A stretch of 64,000 bases of DNA from G963666895 sp963666895. GTDB taxonomy: Bacteria > Desulfobacterota > Desulfovibrionia > Desulfovibrionales > Desulfovibrionaceae. The stretch covers positions 62,001 through 126,000 of the forward strand of contig CAXXNS010000010.1 in NCBI GenBank assembly GCA_963666895.2, written 5' to 3'. The notes under the pieces were generated by a model. The model did no database searches and was not told where the DNA came from. It saw nothing but the letters and a program-made list of their open reading frames with translations. Position 1 is the stretch's first letter; the number at the start of each line of letters is the position of its first letter. The position numbers and the translations under genes are program-made. Positions 1 through 7,650 of the stretch are shown here, in pieces.

Positions 1-34
1 AGTCCGCTGCGTCTACCAATTCCGCCACCCCGGC
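1..34 (-). tRNA. tRNA-Leu, 5' portion only (cut by the window edge)
   Basis: Read on the minus strand from 34 to 1, the sequence begins GCCGGGGTGGCGGAATTGG and continues TAGACGCAGCGGACT. This is the acceptor stem, D-arm and start of the anticodon stem of a bacterial tRNA-Leu. The anticodon and 3' half lie outside the window, so the isoacceptor cannot be named. Confidence 0.85.
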
Positions 35-110
35 TCAAGGGGTCAATACATACGGATAACCGTCCGCGGATGTCAACAATTCCCTGTCCGCAACCCCGGG
101 CAGGCCGCGG

Positions 111-785
111 TCAGCGCGCCGGGCCGCGACCCGGGCCGCGACCCGGGTCGGGCAGGCCGAACTCCAGGCACAGGAAATGGGCAATGCGCCAGGCGAGGTC
201 CTCGTAAAACTCCACCGGAATCTCCTTGAGGCCCCGGGCCTCGTACAAAAACTCCCGGGCGCTGACGTAGAACAGCAGCTGGGACCAGATGAACACCAGC
301 CAGAAGCCCTTGTCCGCGTGCTCGTACGTGACGCCCACCCTGTCCAGAAACTCCAGGAACGGAACCTCGAAGTGGTCGAACACCTCGAGCAGGGCCCGCT
401 GGAGCAGGTGGTCGTGGCGGAACAGGGCCTGGCAGATCAGGTCCGTATAGTCCGCGCCCCGGGTCTGGGACAGGTGCATGGCCAGGCCGCGGATCACGGC
501 GTGCAGGGCGTCGGCCACCTGCTGGGGATCCTGAACGTCGATGCCCCGGCAGGGCTCGAACATCTCCTCGTAGTCGATGCCCGAGAGGATGGCCTCGCTG
601 GCGGCCAGGCTGTAGAGCTCGGCCTTGGAGCCGAAGTGGTAGGAGATGGTGGGCAGGGCCACGCCCGACTGCTTGGCGATCTCGCGCAGGCCCACGCCCT
701 CGCGGCCCTGGCGCGCGAACAACGCGGTGGCCGCCTCCAAAATCCTGGTCCGGGTCCTGTCTCCGTCGCTTCGCTTCTTTTTCAT
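111..785 (-). CDS. TetR/AcrR family transcriptional regulator
   Basis: This 224-residue protein is a one-component repressor-type regulator. Residues about 10-56 form the TetR helix-turn-helix: the stretch TRILEAATALFARQGREGV leads into LREIAKQSGVALPTISYHFGSKAELY, with the typical YHFGSKAEL recognition-helix end. The rest is an all-helical ligand-binding and dimerisation domain resembling the CerR/DUF1956 type. The C-terminus carries a short Gly/Pro/Arg-rich tail (PGRGPGRGPAR). The gene is divergent from the DUF554 membrane protein at 918, with about 130 bp between start codons, so autoregulation and control of that neighbour are plausible. A partial palindrome (802-825) lies in the spacer. 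The ligand is unknown. Confidence 0.85.
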   Translation of the reverse strand: MKKKRSDGDRTRTRILEAATALFARQGREGVGLREIAKQSGVALPTISYHFGSKAELYSLAASEAILSGIDYEEMFEPCRGIDVQDPQQVADALHAVIRGLAMHLSQTRGADYTDLICQALFRHDHLLQRALLEVFDHFEVPFLEFLDRVGVTYEHADKGFWLVFIWSQLLFYVSAREFLYEARGLKEIPVEFYEDLAWRIAHFLCLEFGLPDPGRGPGRGPAR

Positions 786-801
786 GGCCGGCCCCCTACT
801 T

Positions 802-825
802 TATAGGTCTGTTCAGGAACCTACA
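802..825. promoter_or_regulatory. candidate TetR-type operator (dyad)
   Basis: The spacer between the divergent tetR-like and DUF554 genes contains arms TATAGGT (802-808) and ACCTACA (819-825) around a perfect inner palindrome, GTTCAGGAAC (811-820). Its position 17 bp upstream of the regulator start would suit an autoregulatory operator. This is inferred from symmetry alone. Confidence 0.35.
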
Positions 826-917
826 TCAACCCGGCGGAAAAGAGAATCCGGACCGCTTGCCTCCCGCCCGCCTAACTGCTAGCACCTCTTTCGCACCTTC
901 AACCCAGTGAGTACGCC

Positions 918-1604
918 ATGGTCTTTCCCTTAGGCTCCGTGGTCAACGCCCTGGCCATCGTGGCCGGGTCCACGGTGGGCATGATCCTCCACAACCGCTT
1001 CCCGGACCGCTACAAGATCACGGTCTTCCAGGGCCTGGGCCTGTGCGTGATTCTCATCGGCCTGGACATGGCCCTCAAGGTCCAGGACATATTGGTCCTG
1101 ATCTTCTCCATCGTCATCGGCGGCATCCTGGGCGAACTCCTGCTGCTGGAGCCCTTTTTCGACTCCCTGGGCGGCCGGCTCAAGGCCCTGGTGCGCTCCA
1201 AGAACGACCGCTTCACCGAGGGGCTGGTCAGCGCGTCGCTCATCTTCTGCATCGGGGCCATGGCCATCGTGGGCGCGCTCACCGAGGGGCTGACCGGCGA
1301 CCCGACAATTATCTACACCAAGTCCATGCTGGACGGGTTCGCGGCCATCCCCCTGGCCGCCACCTACGGCCTGGGCGTGCTCTTCTCCTGCATCCCCGTG
1401 CTCATCTACCAGGGCCTGATCACCGTGTTCGCGGGCACCTTCCAGGGCTATTTCACGGACCTGCTCATCGCCCAGCTCTCGGCCACGGGCGGCGTGCTCA
1501 TCCTGGGCATCGGCATCACTTTGCTGGACATCAAGAAGATCCGCCTGGCCAGCCTGCTCCCGGCCCTGGCGGTGGTGGTGGTGTTGACGCTTGTCTTTGG
1601 TTGA
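918..1604 (+). CDS. DUF554 family integral membrane protein
   Basis: This 228-residue polytopic membrane protein belongs to the DUF554 (YqgA/YdfK-like) family, whose biochemical role is not established. Hydrophobic segments are visible at about residues 5-22, 37-75, 108-125, 143-172, 187-203 and 208-227, joined by short Gly-rich loops such as SVVNALAIVAGSTVGM at the N-terminus and SLIFCIGAMAIVGAL in the middle. No cleavable signal peptide is seen. It is divergent from the TetR regulator and ends 3 bp before the convergent autotransporter stop. The ATG at 918 has only a weak upstream purine stretch (AGTGAG). A link to the TetR gene is inferred from position. Confidence 0.85.
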   Translation: MVFPLGSVVNALAIVAGSTVGMILHNRFPDRYKITVFQGLGLCVILIGLDMALKVQDILVLIFSIVIGGILGELLLLEPFFDSLGGRLKALVRSKNDRFTEGLVSASLIFCIGAMAIVGALTEGLTGDPTIIYTKSMLDGFAAIPLAATYGLGVLFSCIPVLIYQGLITVFAGTFQGYFTDLLIAQLSATGGVLILGIGITLLDIKKIRLASLLPALAVVVVLTLVFG

Positions 1605-1607
1605 CCG

Positions 1608-2939
1608 CTAGAATTCCCAGCGCAGGGTGGCCGCGAGGCCGTGGGACTCGGTGTTGTCGCTGAATTCCCCGTCATAGGCCACGGTCAGGGCCAAGGGCAT
1701 TTCAGGTGTCGCACCGGCCAGGGTCAGGCCCAGCTCCGTGGTCAGCCGGTCGTCGTCGTTCTCCGTGGTCACCCGGGCCGAGGTTCCGCCCAGGTATTGG
1801 CGCACGGTGACGTCGTTGCCGCCCAGGTCGCGGCTGTAGCCCAGGCCCGCGTACGGGGTGATGGTGGTGTTCCCGGCCTGGAAGGCGCGGGCCGCGCGCA
1901 GGCCCAGGCTGCCTTCCCAAAAGGTCTGGTCGAAATCGTCGTAGCGCACCGCGTTCACCGCCCCGTATTCCTCAAAAGCCTCGCGGTCCACGTAGGTGGT
2001 GGTGAGCCCGATGCGGGGCGTGATCTCCCAGCTCTCAGCCGGAACCCAGACATAGGCCACCTGGATCTGGTTGGCGAGCAGCCAGCTGGTGTAGTCCGCC
2101 CGGGCGATCTGGCCCAGGCCCGCGTTGCGCGAACTGTCGTGCTCCACCCGGCCGACGCTGAGTACGTCGGTGATGCGCCAAGGGCCGGGGCCCCAGCCGA
2201 CGTACGCGCCCAGGGTGGCCATGTCCTGGTCCTCGCTGTCGCTCTCCACAAAACTCGAACCCGTGAATTCGAGCTTGGTGGATCCGTATCCCCCCATGAT
2301 CCCGAGGAGCAGGTCCGGGGCCAGGCGATAGTCCAGCCCGGCCTCGAATCCGGCCATGTTCCAGTCGTAGCCGATGGCGCTTCCGGCGTCGCGCGAACCC
2401 GTGCCGTACATGGGCTGGAGGTATAGGCCCCAGCGGGTTTCCTCCTCCCGGGGGGCCAGGAGCCCGTCCAGGGAGCCGGCCGAGGCCACCAGGATCTCGC
2501 GGTCCTGGGAGTCGTCCGCCTGGGCCAGCAGGGTCAGGCTCCGGGACGAGGCCACGGACGAGAAGCCTTGGGCGGAAACCAGGGTGGAGGACAGGCCCAT
2601 GGAGGGCGCGTCCCATTGCGGTGTGAAGGCCGAGGTCACCGACACCGCGTTGGCTCCGTAGGCCACGTCCACTGAGAAGTTGGGGTTGCTGCTGGAGAAC
2701 GAGACGAAGGTTCCGGCCACGCCGCCCCCGGCGGTGAGCACGTCGTAGGACGCGCCCAGGGAGGCCGAGGAGACGTCCACCTCCAGGTTGCCGTTCAGGA
2801 CGGCCACACCCGTGAAGGCGAGAGGGACGGCGCTCCCGTCCACGTACAGGGAAAGCGTGGTTCCGGCGCTCTGCACGTAGCCGCCAGGGGTCAGGGCCAC
2901 TCCGGGCGAAACGGCCAGGGTGCCGCCCTGCAGCCACAC
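1608..2939 (-). CDS. autotransporter C-terminal part: end of passenger plus outer-membrane beta-barrel (separated from its N-terminus by a frameshift)
   Basis: This open frame carries the translocator half of a type V autotransporter. Its first 150 residues continue a beta-helical passenger (WLQGGTLAVSPGVALTPGG). From about residue 165 a roughly 280-residue autotransporter beta-domain follows (EETRWGLYLQPMYGTG onward), ending in LRWEF, a C-terminal aromatic typical of BAM-inserted barrels. The GTG at 2939 is not a convincing start: the same frame runs upstream through YKTGDGTWTFDRSFTG, a standard passenger repeat, up to an A-run at 2999-3004. There it must join the signal-peptide-bearing fragment at 2968-3690. 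Removing one base from that run restores one 693-residue protein. As sequenced it has no signal peptide and would not be exported. Confidence 0.8.
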   Translation of the reverse strand: MWLQGGTLAVSPGVALTPGGYVQSAGTTLSLYVDGSAVPLAFTGVAVLNGNLEVDVSSASLGASYDVLTAGGGVAGTFVSFSSSNPNFSVDVAYGANAVSVTSAFTPQWDAPSMGLSSTLVSAQGFSSVASSRSLTLLAQADDSQDREILVASAGSLDGLLAPREEETRWGLYLQPMYGTGSRDAGSAIGYDWNMAGFEAGLDYRLAPDLLLGIMGGYGSTKLEFTGSSFVESDSEDQDMATLGAYVGWGPGPWRITDVLSVGRVEHDSSRNAGLGQIARADYTSWLLANQIQVAYVWVPAESWEITPRIGLTTTYVDREAFEEYGAVNAVRYDDFDQTFWEGSLGLRAARAFQAGNTTITPYAGLGYSRDLGGNDVTVRQYLGGTSARVTTENDDDRLTTELGLTLAGATPEMPLALTVAYDGEFSDNTESHGLAATLRWEF

Positions 2940-2967
2940 ATCCCCGCTATTGCCGGTGAAGCTCCGG

Positions 2968-3690
2968 TCAAAGGTCCAGGTTCCGTCGCCGGTCTTGTAA
3001 AAAACCAGCCCAGGTGCCGGTGATGTCGAAGTCCACGCTGCCGGAGCCGTCCAGGTAAAGATGGCTCGGGAACCCGGCGACGCCGTATACGTCTCCGGCC
3101 AGGATGCGCGTGCCGGTCTGCAGATGGACGGATCCGTTGATGACTTGAACGGCGTGGGAGCCCGAGCCCGTGGCGGAAATGGTCCCGGAATTGTATGCCG
3201 TGGCGCCGCCGCCGTGTACCCTAATGCCTATGCCGTCTGGCCCAGAGGCGGTGATGGAGCCCGAATTGTACACCGAGCCGGATAAGGCCATGATGCCGCA
3301 GCCTTCCTGTCCCGAAACGGTGATGGAGCCGGTATTGGTCGCAGAGCCTGTCCCGGCGTAATTTATTCCATGGCCTCTGAGGCCCGAGGTGGTGATGGAG
3401 CCGGAGTTGGCGATCCTGCTGTCCTCTGTGCCGTCAATGCCGAAGGCGTCTTGCCCCGAGGTGGTGAGGGAGCCGGACGCGGCGTTGGTGCTGGTCTCTC
3501 CGAGCCCGGAGGACATGGCGTGCTCAAGGATTCCGGTGGTCGTGACCGAGCCGTAATTGGTCCAGTTCCCGTTTAGGGTGGTGGCCACGTCGTCGTAGTT
3601 GTCCGCGGCCAGGGCGGGAACGCACAGGAACGCCCAACAGAACAACTGTCCAGCCGCCAGTAGAAACATTCGGCCCGCTGCGGTCCGCAT
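2968..3690 (-). CDS. autotransporter N-terminal part: signal peptide plus beta-helix repeats (frameshifted)
   Basis: This is the N-terminal half of the autotransporter. The ATG at 3690 is preferred over the GTG at 3705 because GGGAG lies 8 nt upstream and the product begins with a clear Sec signal peptide (MRTAAGRMFLLAAGQLFCWA, then LCVPALAA). After it, about six imperfect rungs of 17-25 residues repeat the theme NSGSITTSG...GHGI (for example NTGSITVSGQEGCGI and NSGSITASGPDGIGI), the signature of a right-handed beta-helix adhesin passenger. After GTWAGF the reading leaves frame at a six-base A/T homopolymer (2999-3004) and stops 11 residues later. With five bases the frame would continue as KTGDGTWTF and join the barrel. 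It could be a sequencing error, a recent pseudogene or a slippage switch. Confidence 0.75.
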   Translation of the reverse strand: MRTAAGRMFLLAAGQLFCWAFLCVPALAADNYDDVATTLNGNWTNYGSVTTTGILEHAMSSGLGETSTNAASGSLTTSGQDAFGIDGTEDSRIANSGSITTSGLRGHGINYAGTGSATNTGSITVSGQEGCGIMALSGSVYNSGSITASGPDGIGIRVHGGGATAYNSGTISATGSGSHAVQVINGSVHLQTGTRILAGDVYGVAGFPSHLYLDGSGSVDFDITGTWAGFLQDRRRNLDL

Positions 3691-3905
3691 ATGGTATTCT
3701 CCCACGCCCCTCGGAACGGCCCCTTTGGCAAGGCCGCCCGCTAATATCGACTTTACGTAAAAGTTTAGTTTGTACAGGTGGCTATATGTAACTTCACAAA
3801 AATAAAAAAAGCAATTAGAAACCGCCCGACCCCTTTTTCATCGTCCCGGCCCAGGTCCCGGTCCCGATTGCGGCCCTGACGGTGGTGTCGGCGTTCATCT
3901 TGGGG

Positions 3906-3917
3906 TACAATGGGGCC
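3906..3917 (+). promoter_or_regulatory. putative -10 element giving a leaderless mRNA
   Basis: TACAAT lies at 3906-3911, only 6 nt before the ATG at 3918. A start site at the usual distance from this box would fall at or next to the start codon, so the transcript would lack a leader. No convincing -35 box is visible. Confidence 0.4.
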
Positions 3918-4883
3918 ATGCGCATCCACGACGCCGCCGCCACCGACAAACTGCTGCCCTACCCCGAACTGGCCGACGCCATCGCGAACGTGCTGCGCGC
4001 CCGCAAGGCCGGGCTGGCCAAGGCGCCCAGGCGGCTGCACGTGTCCCTGCCCTCGGGCGGCGTGCTCCTGCTCATGCCCGCCCACGACGACACCCTGGCC
4101 ATCACCAAGCTGGCCACGGTCCACCCCCACAACCCGGACGAAGGGCTGCCCACCATCCAGGGCGAGGTGGTGGTCATGGACGCCCACACCGGGGAGCGCC
4201 TCGGCATCCTGGACGGACCGGCCCTGACCGCCCGGCGCACCGCGGCCCTCAGCCTGCTGGCCGCCCGGCTCCTGGCACCGCGCCTGGACCCAGACCGTGA
4301 AGGCCCCGAGGCCGGGCCCGGCCCCCTGCTCATGGTCGGCGCGGGCGTCCAGGCCAAGGGGCATCTGGAGGCCTTTCAGGAAGGCCTCGGCGTTCAGGAG
4401 GTCTTTCTCTGTTCCAAGGGCGGGGCGAGCGCGGGGCGGCTGGCCGACCACGCCCGCGAACGGGGCATGGAGGCCACGGTCATCGCGCGGCCCGAGGAAG
4501 TCCTGGACCAGGTGTCCCTGATCGTCACGGTGACCACGAGCAAGGAGCCCGTGCTGCCGCCCAGGATTCTGGAGACGGCCCGGCCGGACCTGTTCGTGGC
4601 CGGGGTGGGCTCGTTCCAGCCCGAGGTGGCCGAACTGCCCGAGGAGCTGATTCGCGGGGCCAGGCTGTATGCGGACATGGCCGAGGAGGCCGTGGTCGAG
4701 AGCGGCGACCTCATGGGCCGCGTCAGCGTGGACAGGGTCACGCCCCTGGAGGACGTGCTGGACGGACCCAGGCCCGAGGCCGGGCCGGTGGTGTTCAAGT
4801 GCGTGGGCCACGCCCTGTTCGACCTGGCCGCGGCCCGGCTGGCGTTCGCGGGCCAAGCCACGGGCAGGCTGTCCGTGAGCTGA
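3918..4883 (+). CDS. ornithine cyclodeaminase / mu-crystallin family NAD(P)-dependent enzyme
   Basis: This 321-residue enzyme belongs to the ornithine cyclodeaminase/mu-crystallin family. The family includes ornithine cyclodeaminase, delta1-pyrroline-2-carboxylate reductase and alanine dehydrogenase-type enzymes. Family hallmarks are LTARRTAALSLLAARLLA in the substrate region, followed by the Rossmann stretch LLMVGAGVQAKGHLEAF (GxGxQA) and the later VAGVGSFQPEVAELPEELI. The overall shape, and LHVSLPSGGVLLLMPAHDD near the N-terminus, recall the pyrroline-2-carboxylate reductase branch, but the substrate cannot be decided by eye. The ATG at 3918 is chosen because the protein starts conventionally there and a -10-like TACAAT lies just upstream; a GTG at 3882 would add 12 atypical residues. 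It converges on the next gene with a 3-bp gap. Confidence 0.8.
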   Translation: MRIHDAAATDKLLPYPELADAIANVLRARKAGLAKAPRRLHVSLPSGGVLLLMPAHDDTLAITKLATVHPHNPDEGLPTIQGEVVVMDAHTGERLGILDGPALTARRTAALSLLAARLLAPRLDPDREGPEAGPGPLLMVGAGVQAKGHLEAFQEGLGVQEVFLCSKGGASAGRLADHARERGMEATVIARPEEVLDQVSLIVTVTTSKEPVLPPRILETARPDLFVAGVGSFQPEVAELPEELIRGARLYADMAEEAVVESGDLMGRVSVDRVTPLEDVLDGPRPEAGPVVFKCVGHALFDLAAARLAFAGQATGRLSVS

Positions 4884-4886
4884 TCC

Positions 4887-5264
4887 CTACATCACGTGGT
4901 TGTTGGCGTAGTCGTCCAAATCCTCGTAAATCTGCTGCACCACGTCCACCGGCACCTCGGCCGCTTCCATGATGCCCGCGATGTACCCGCGCTCGAAGCG
5001 CGACGCCCATTCCTTTTTGGACAGCTCCTCCCAGGCCCCGTAGCCCGGCATCTCGATGAAGGGCACGGTCTTCTGGCTGAGCTGGACCTCGAAGGCCTCG
5101 TACCGCCGGGGATCGTCCAGGGTCTCGGCCGGGATGGAGGCGTGGGCGTCCGAGGCCTGGACCGACATGCTGAACATGCCCTGGACGTTGATCTCCTTGA
5201 AGGTGCGGCCCCATTTCTCGTGGCGCACCTCCTCCTTGAGCAGGTCGCGAAAATCCGTCGCCAT
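4887..5264 (-). CDS. conserved hypothetical protein, 125 aa
   Basis: I do not recognise a characterised family. The product is an acidic, soluble-looking 125-residue protein with no signal peptide or membrane segment. It begins MATDFRDLLKEEVRHEKWGR and contains a Pro/Gly-containing centre (FIEMPGYGAWEELSKKEWA) and a helical, acidic C-terminus (VVQQIYEDLDDYANNHVM). GGAGAGGG lies about 6 nt upstream of the ATG, so the start is well supported. A palindromic repeat (5314-5435) sits 49 bp upstream, between this gene and the metallo-hydrolase gene on the same strand, and may end transcription from there. Confidence 0.7.
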   Translation of the reverse strand: MATDFRDLLKEEVRHEKWGRTFKEINVQGMFSMSVQASDAHASIPAETLDDPRRYEAFEVQLSQKTVPFIEMPGYGAWEELSKKEWASRFERGYIAGIMEAAEVPVDVVQQIYEDLDDYANNHVM

Positions 5265-5313
5265 TTTTTACCCTCTCCTAACCCGTTGATTTAAAGATTG
5301 AAATTCTTCTTCC

Positions 5314-5435
5314 AGGCCGTTCAAAAACCGCCAGGGCAAGGCGCAAGAAAAGTTCAAGGCCGACGCGTACTCTTCCGTACGCGAGGATTTGAACTTTTTG
5401 AAGCAACGCAGCCATCGCGGGAATTTCAACGGCCT
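5314..5435. repeat. palindromic intergenic repeat, copy A (122 bp)
   Basis: The repeat begins AGGCCGTTCAAAAACCG and ends TTTCAACGGCCT, so its ends are inverted repeats. Inner arms AAAAGTTCAA and TTGAACTTTT pair, and the centre is GCGTAC..GTACGC. Copies B (18549-18672) and C (52649-52771) share ends and centre but have different inner arms. The last bases of this copy, followed by A, form the reverse complement of TAG: the stop codon of the metallo-hydrolase gene lies across the repeat boundary at 5434-5436. Confidence 0.85.
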
Positions 5436-6186
5436 ATGGGATCGTGTCGATCGAAGCGTACTTGGGCTCGTGCAAACAAAGGAGGATGTCGGCCATGTCC
5501 CGCACCTTGAGCATGGTGTCGTAGGCCTGCTTGGGGCCCAGGTTGGTGCCCGGAGGAATGACCTCCATCTCCATGCCCCGGATGGCGGGCGGGGGATTGA
5601 AGTTCTCCTCGATGACGCAGAAGCCCGTGATGATCGCCTTGCCCTTTTCCGTGTCCACCACGATGGACATGCCGCCCTCGGTGTGGATGGGCGTGTGCAT
5701 CATGGTGATGCCGGGCACGATCTCGGTGTCCTTGGTCAGGGGCCGGACCTGGCCGCGCTCCTCGGGCTCCTCCATCCAGTCCTCCAGGTAGCGGTAGTCC
5801 AGGGGATGGGGGTTGTGCATGGACTCCAGTTCCTTCTCGTGCGCGTAGATGACCGCGTTCTCGCACAGGGAGTCGTTCTCGCAGTGGTCGTTGTGCAGGT
5901 GGGTGTGCAGGATGATGTCCACGTCCGCAGGCTTGAGCCCGTGCCTGGCCAGGGCCTCCTCGAACCCGTAGACCTTGCCGCCGATGGCCTGCTGCCGGTC
6001 CTCGCTGTCCAGGGGGCGCATCTCGCCCGTGTCCACGACGACCACCGGCGCGTCCGGCTCGCTCCCCTCCAGATACCAGCCGTATATGGGCACGACGAGC
6101 GGGGTGCCGTTGTCGTGCTGGTAGGTCATCATGCTCTTGTCGAATGCCCGGGTGCTGAGCACCATGGGGTGGATCTTCCAGGTCAT
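5434..6186 (-). CDS. metallo-beta-lactamase-fold hydrolase (lactonase-like)
   Basis: This 250-residue enzyme carries the zinc-binding motif HTHLHNDHCEN (HxHxDH type) at about residues 93-103. Further ligand candidates are HTPIHTEGGMSIVV and the C-terminal LHEPKY. The layout is that of the N-acyl-homoserine-lactone lactonase branch of the superfamily (hydrolytic, cytoplasmic, di-zinc), but many members act on other esters or lactones, so quorum quenching is only a possibility. The ATG at 6186 (MTWKIHPMVL) has AAGGACG about 9 nt upstream and is preferred to a longer frame starting at 6264. The gene lies 74 bp downstream of the MFS transporter stop on the same strand, so cotranscription is possible. 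Its stop codon is formed at the edge of repeat copy A. Confidence 0.8.
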   Translation of the reverse strand: MTWKIHPMVLSTRAFDKSMMTYQHDNGTPLVVPIYGWYLEGSEPDAPVVVVDTGEMRPLDSEDRQQAIGGKVYGFEEALARHGLKPADVDIILHTHLHNDHCENDSLCENAVIYAHEKELESMHNPHPLDYRYLEDWMEEPEERGQVRPLTKDTEIVPGITMMHTPIHTEGGMSIVVDTEKGKAIITGFCVIEENFNPPPAIRGMEMEVIPPGTNLGPKQAYDTMLKVRDMADILLCLHEPKYASIDTIP

Positions 6187-6260
6187 GTCGTCCGTCCTTG
6201 TTTGCCGCAAACTACTTCGATTTCTCCCGCCTGTCTCTGATAAGGCCCGGGCGCGAAAAA

Positions 6261-7439
6261 TCAAGAACGCTCCCCGCCCTTCTTGAGCAACCCCACCAGG
6301 AACACGCCGGCCAGGACCGCGCCGGCGATGATGAAGAAGCCCAGGTGGAAGAGCCCCCGGTCCCCGAGCACGCCCACGAAAAAGGGCATGGCCCCGATGC
6401 CCGTGAACACGGCCATGGGGATGATCAGGGACACGGCCGTGCTGCGTTCCTCCGGGCCGAACAGGGCGGACAGGGCCGCGAAACCGGGCGGGAAGAACAT
6501 GACCGCGAACATGGGCTGGATCACCACCAGCACGGCCAGGGTCGTGCCCGAGGCCAGGCCCAGCCCGGCCAGGGCCAGGGCGTTGAGCCCGAACACGGCC
6601 GCAATCATGGGCTTCACCCCGATGCGGTCGCCCAGCCAGCCCGACAAAAACGGCAGGAAGAAGGCCCCCACCCGCGAGGCGGCCAGGAGCTGGTTGACCT
6701 CGGGCCTGGCCCAGCCCAGGTCCACCAGGTACAGGGGAAGCATGGAATAGGGCATGAAGCTGCCGCCCACGCCCAGGGCGAAGAACAGGGCCAGCAGCCA
6801 GAACATGCCGCGCCGGGTCAGGCCGCGCACCACCCTGGGGCTGGGCGGGCGGCCCTTGTCCCGGGTGGTGTTGCCCAGGAGCAGGAAGGCCACGGCGATG
6901 ACCACCTGGGCCGCCCCGAGCACCAGCAGGGCCTGGCGCCAGCCGGTCCAGGCCAGGGCCGCCTCGGCAAACAGGGGGGCCAGGACGTAGCTGCCGTTGG
7001 GAGCGGCCTCATGCACGGCCACGGCCTTGCCCCAGTCCTCGCGGCGCACCAGGGTGGTGATGGAGGCGATGCCCGAGGGCAGGTAGGTTCCGGCCGTGAC
7101 GCCCAGGCCGAACAGGGCCGTGCGGAACCAGGCCGGGTCCTCGGCCAGGGAGGTGAACACCACCATCAGGCCCAGGCCCAGGGATGAGAACACGATGGTC
7201 CGGCGGTGGCCCAGCCGGGAGGAGATGAACCCGGACAGGACCAGCCCGATGGCGTTGCCCAGGGCGGCGATGAGAAACAGGGCCCCGGACTGGCCGTGAT
7301 TCAGGCCCAGGTCCGCCTCCACCACGGGCAGCAGCGGGGCCAGCGCGATGCGCGAAAGAAAATTCAAAAAAAAGACGCTCGCCAGCAGGGTCAGGAGCGG
7401 CAGGGCCGGAAAGAAGGCGAGCGATGTTTGCTGTTTCAT
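6261..7439 (-). CDS. major facilitator superfamily (MFS) transporter
   Basis: This 392-residue membrane protein has about 12 hydrophobic segments in the 6+6 MFS arrangement. The loop between helices 2 and 3 reads SGFISSRLGHRRTIVFSSLG, matching the MFS motif GxLxDRxGRR in degenerate form. A corresponding loop in the second half reads LSGWLGDRIGVKPMI. The substrate is unknown. The ATG at 7439 (MKQQTSLAFF) gives a normal MFS N-terminus; an in-frame extension of 90 residues upstream is not hydrophobic or family-like and crosses the neighbouring promoter region. No strong ribosome binding site is visible. It is divergent from cheX. Confidence 0.85.
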   Translation of the reverse strand: MKQQTSLAFFPALPLLTLLASVFFLNFLSRIALAPLLPVVEADLGLNHGQSGALFLIAALGNAIGLVLSGFISSRLGHRRTIVFSSLGLGLMVVFTSLAEDPAWFRTALFGLGVTAGTYLPSGIASITTLVRREDWGKAVAVHEAAPNGSYVLAPLFAEAALAWTGWRQALLVLGAAQVVIAVAFLLLGNTTRDKGRPPSPRVVRGLTRRGMFWLLALFFALGVGGSFMPYSMLPLYLVDLGWARPEVNQLLAASRVGAFFLPFLSGWLGDRIGVKPMIAAVFGLNALALAGLGLASGTTLAVLVVIQPMFAVMFFPPGFAALSALFGPEERSTAVSLIIPMAVFTGIGAMPFFVGVLGDRGLFHLGFFIIAGAVLAGVFLVGLLKKGGERS

Positions 7440-7519
7440 GGCATGCGGGGGTTCGTGGGGTGATACCCTCTCCCCGTCCTGGCGGCAAGCCCGCAACCAA
7501 GGTAAATTGTTCCTGCTTC

Positions 7520-7548
7520 TTGACCTGGGAACAGGCAGACAGTAGACA
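7520..7548 (+). promoter_or_regulatory. predicted sigma-70 promoter for cheX and the HEAT-receiver gene
   Basis: TTGACC (7520-7525) and TAGACA (7543-7548) are separated by exactly 17 nt. The predicted start near 7555 would give a leader of about 95 nt before cheX. Confidence 0.5.
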
Positions 7549-7650
7549 TGTAGTATATGGCGACCCAGGTCGCGCCGGACGGGCGGGAATTCTGCGCGTA
7601 CGCAGGTCGAGGATCCATAGCCGCTGATCCGACAGTGCAAGGAGCGAACA

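Noticed and set aside
5314..5435. Repeat copy A as part of an insertion sequence
   Set aside because: It has no transposase gene, no clear target-site duplication and is only 122 bp. A REP/MITE-like non-coding repeat fits better.
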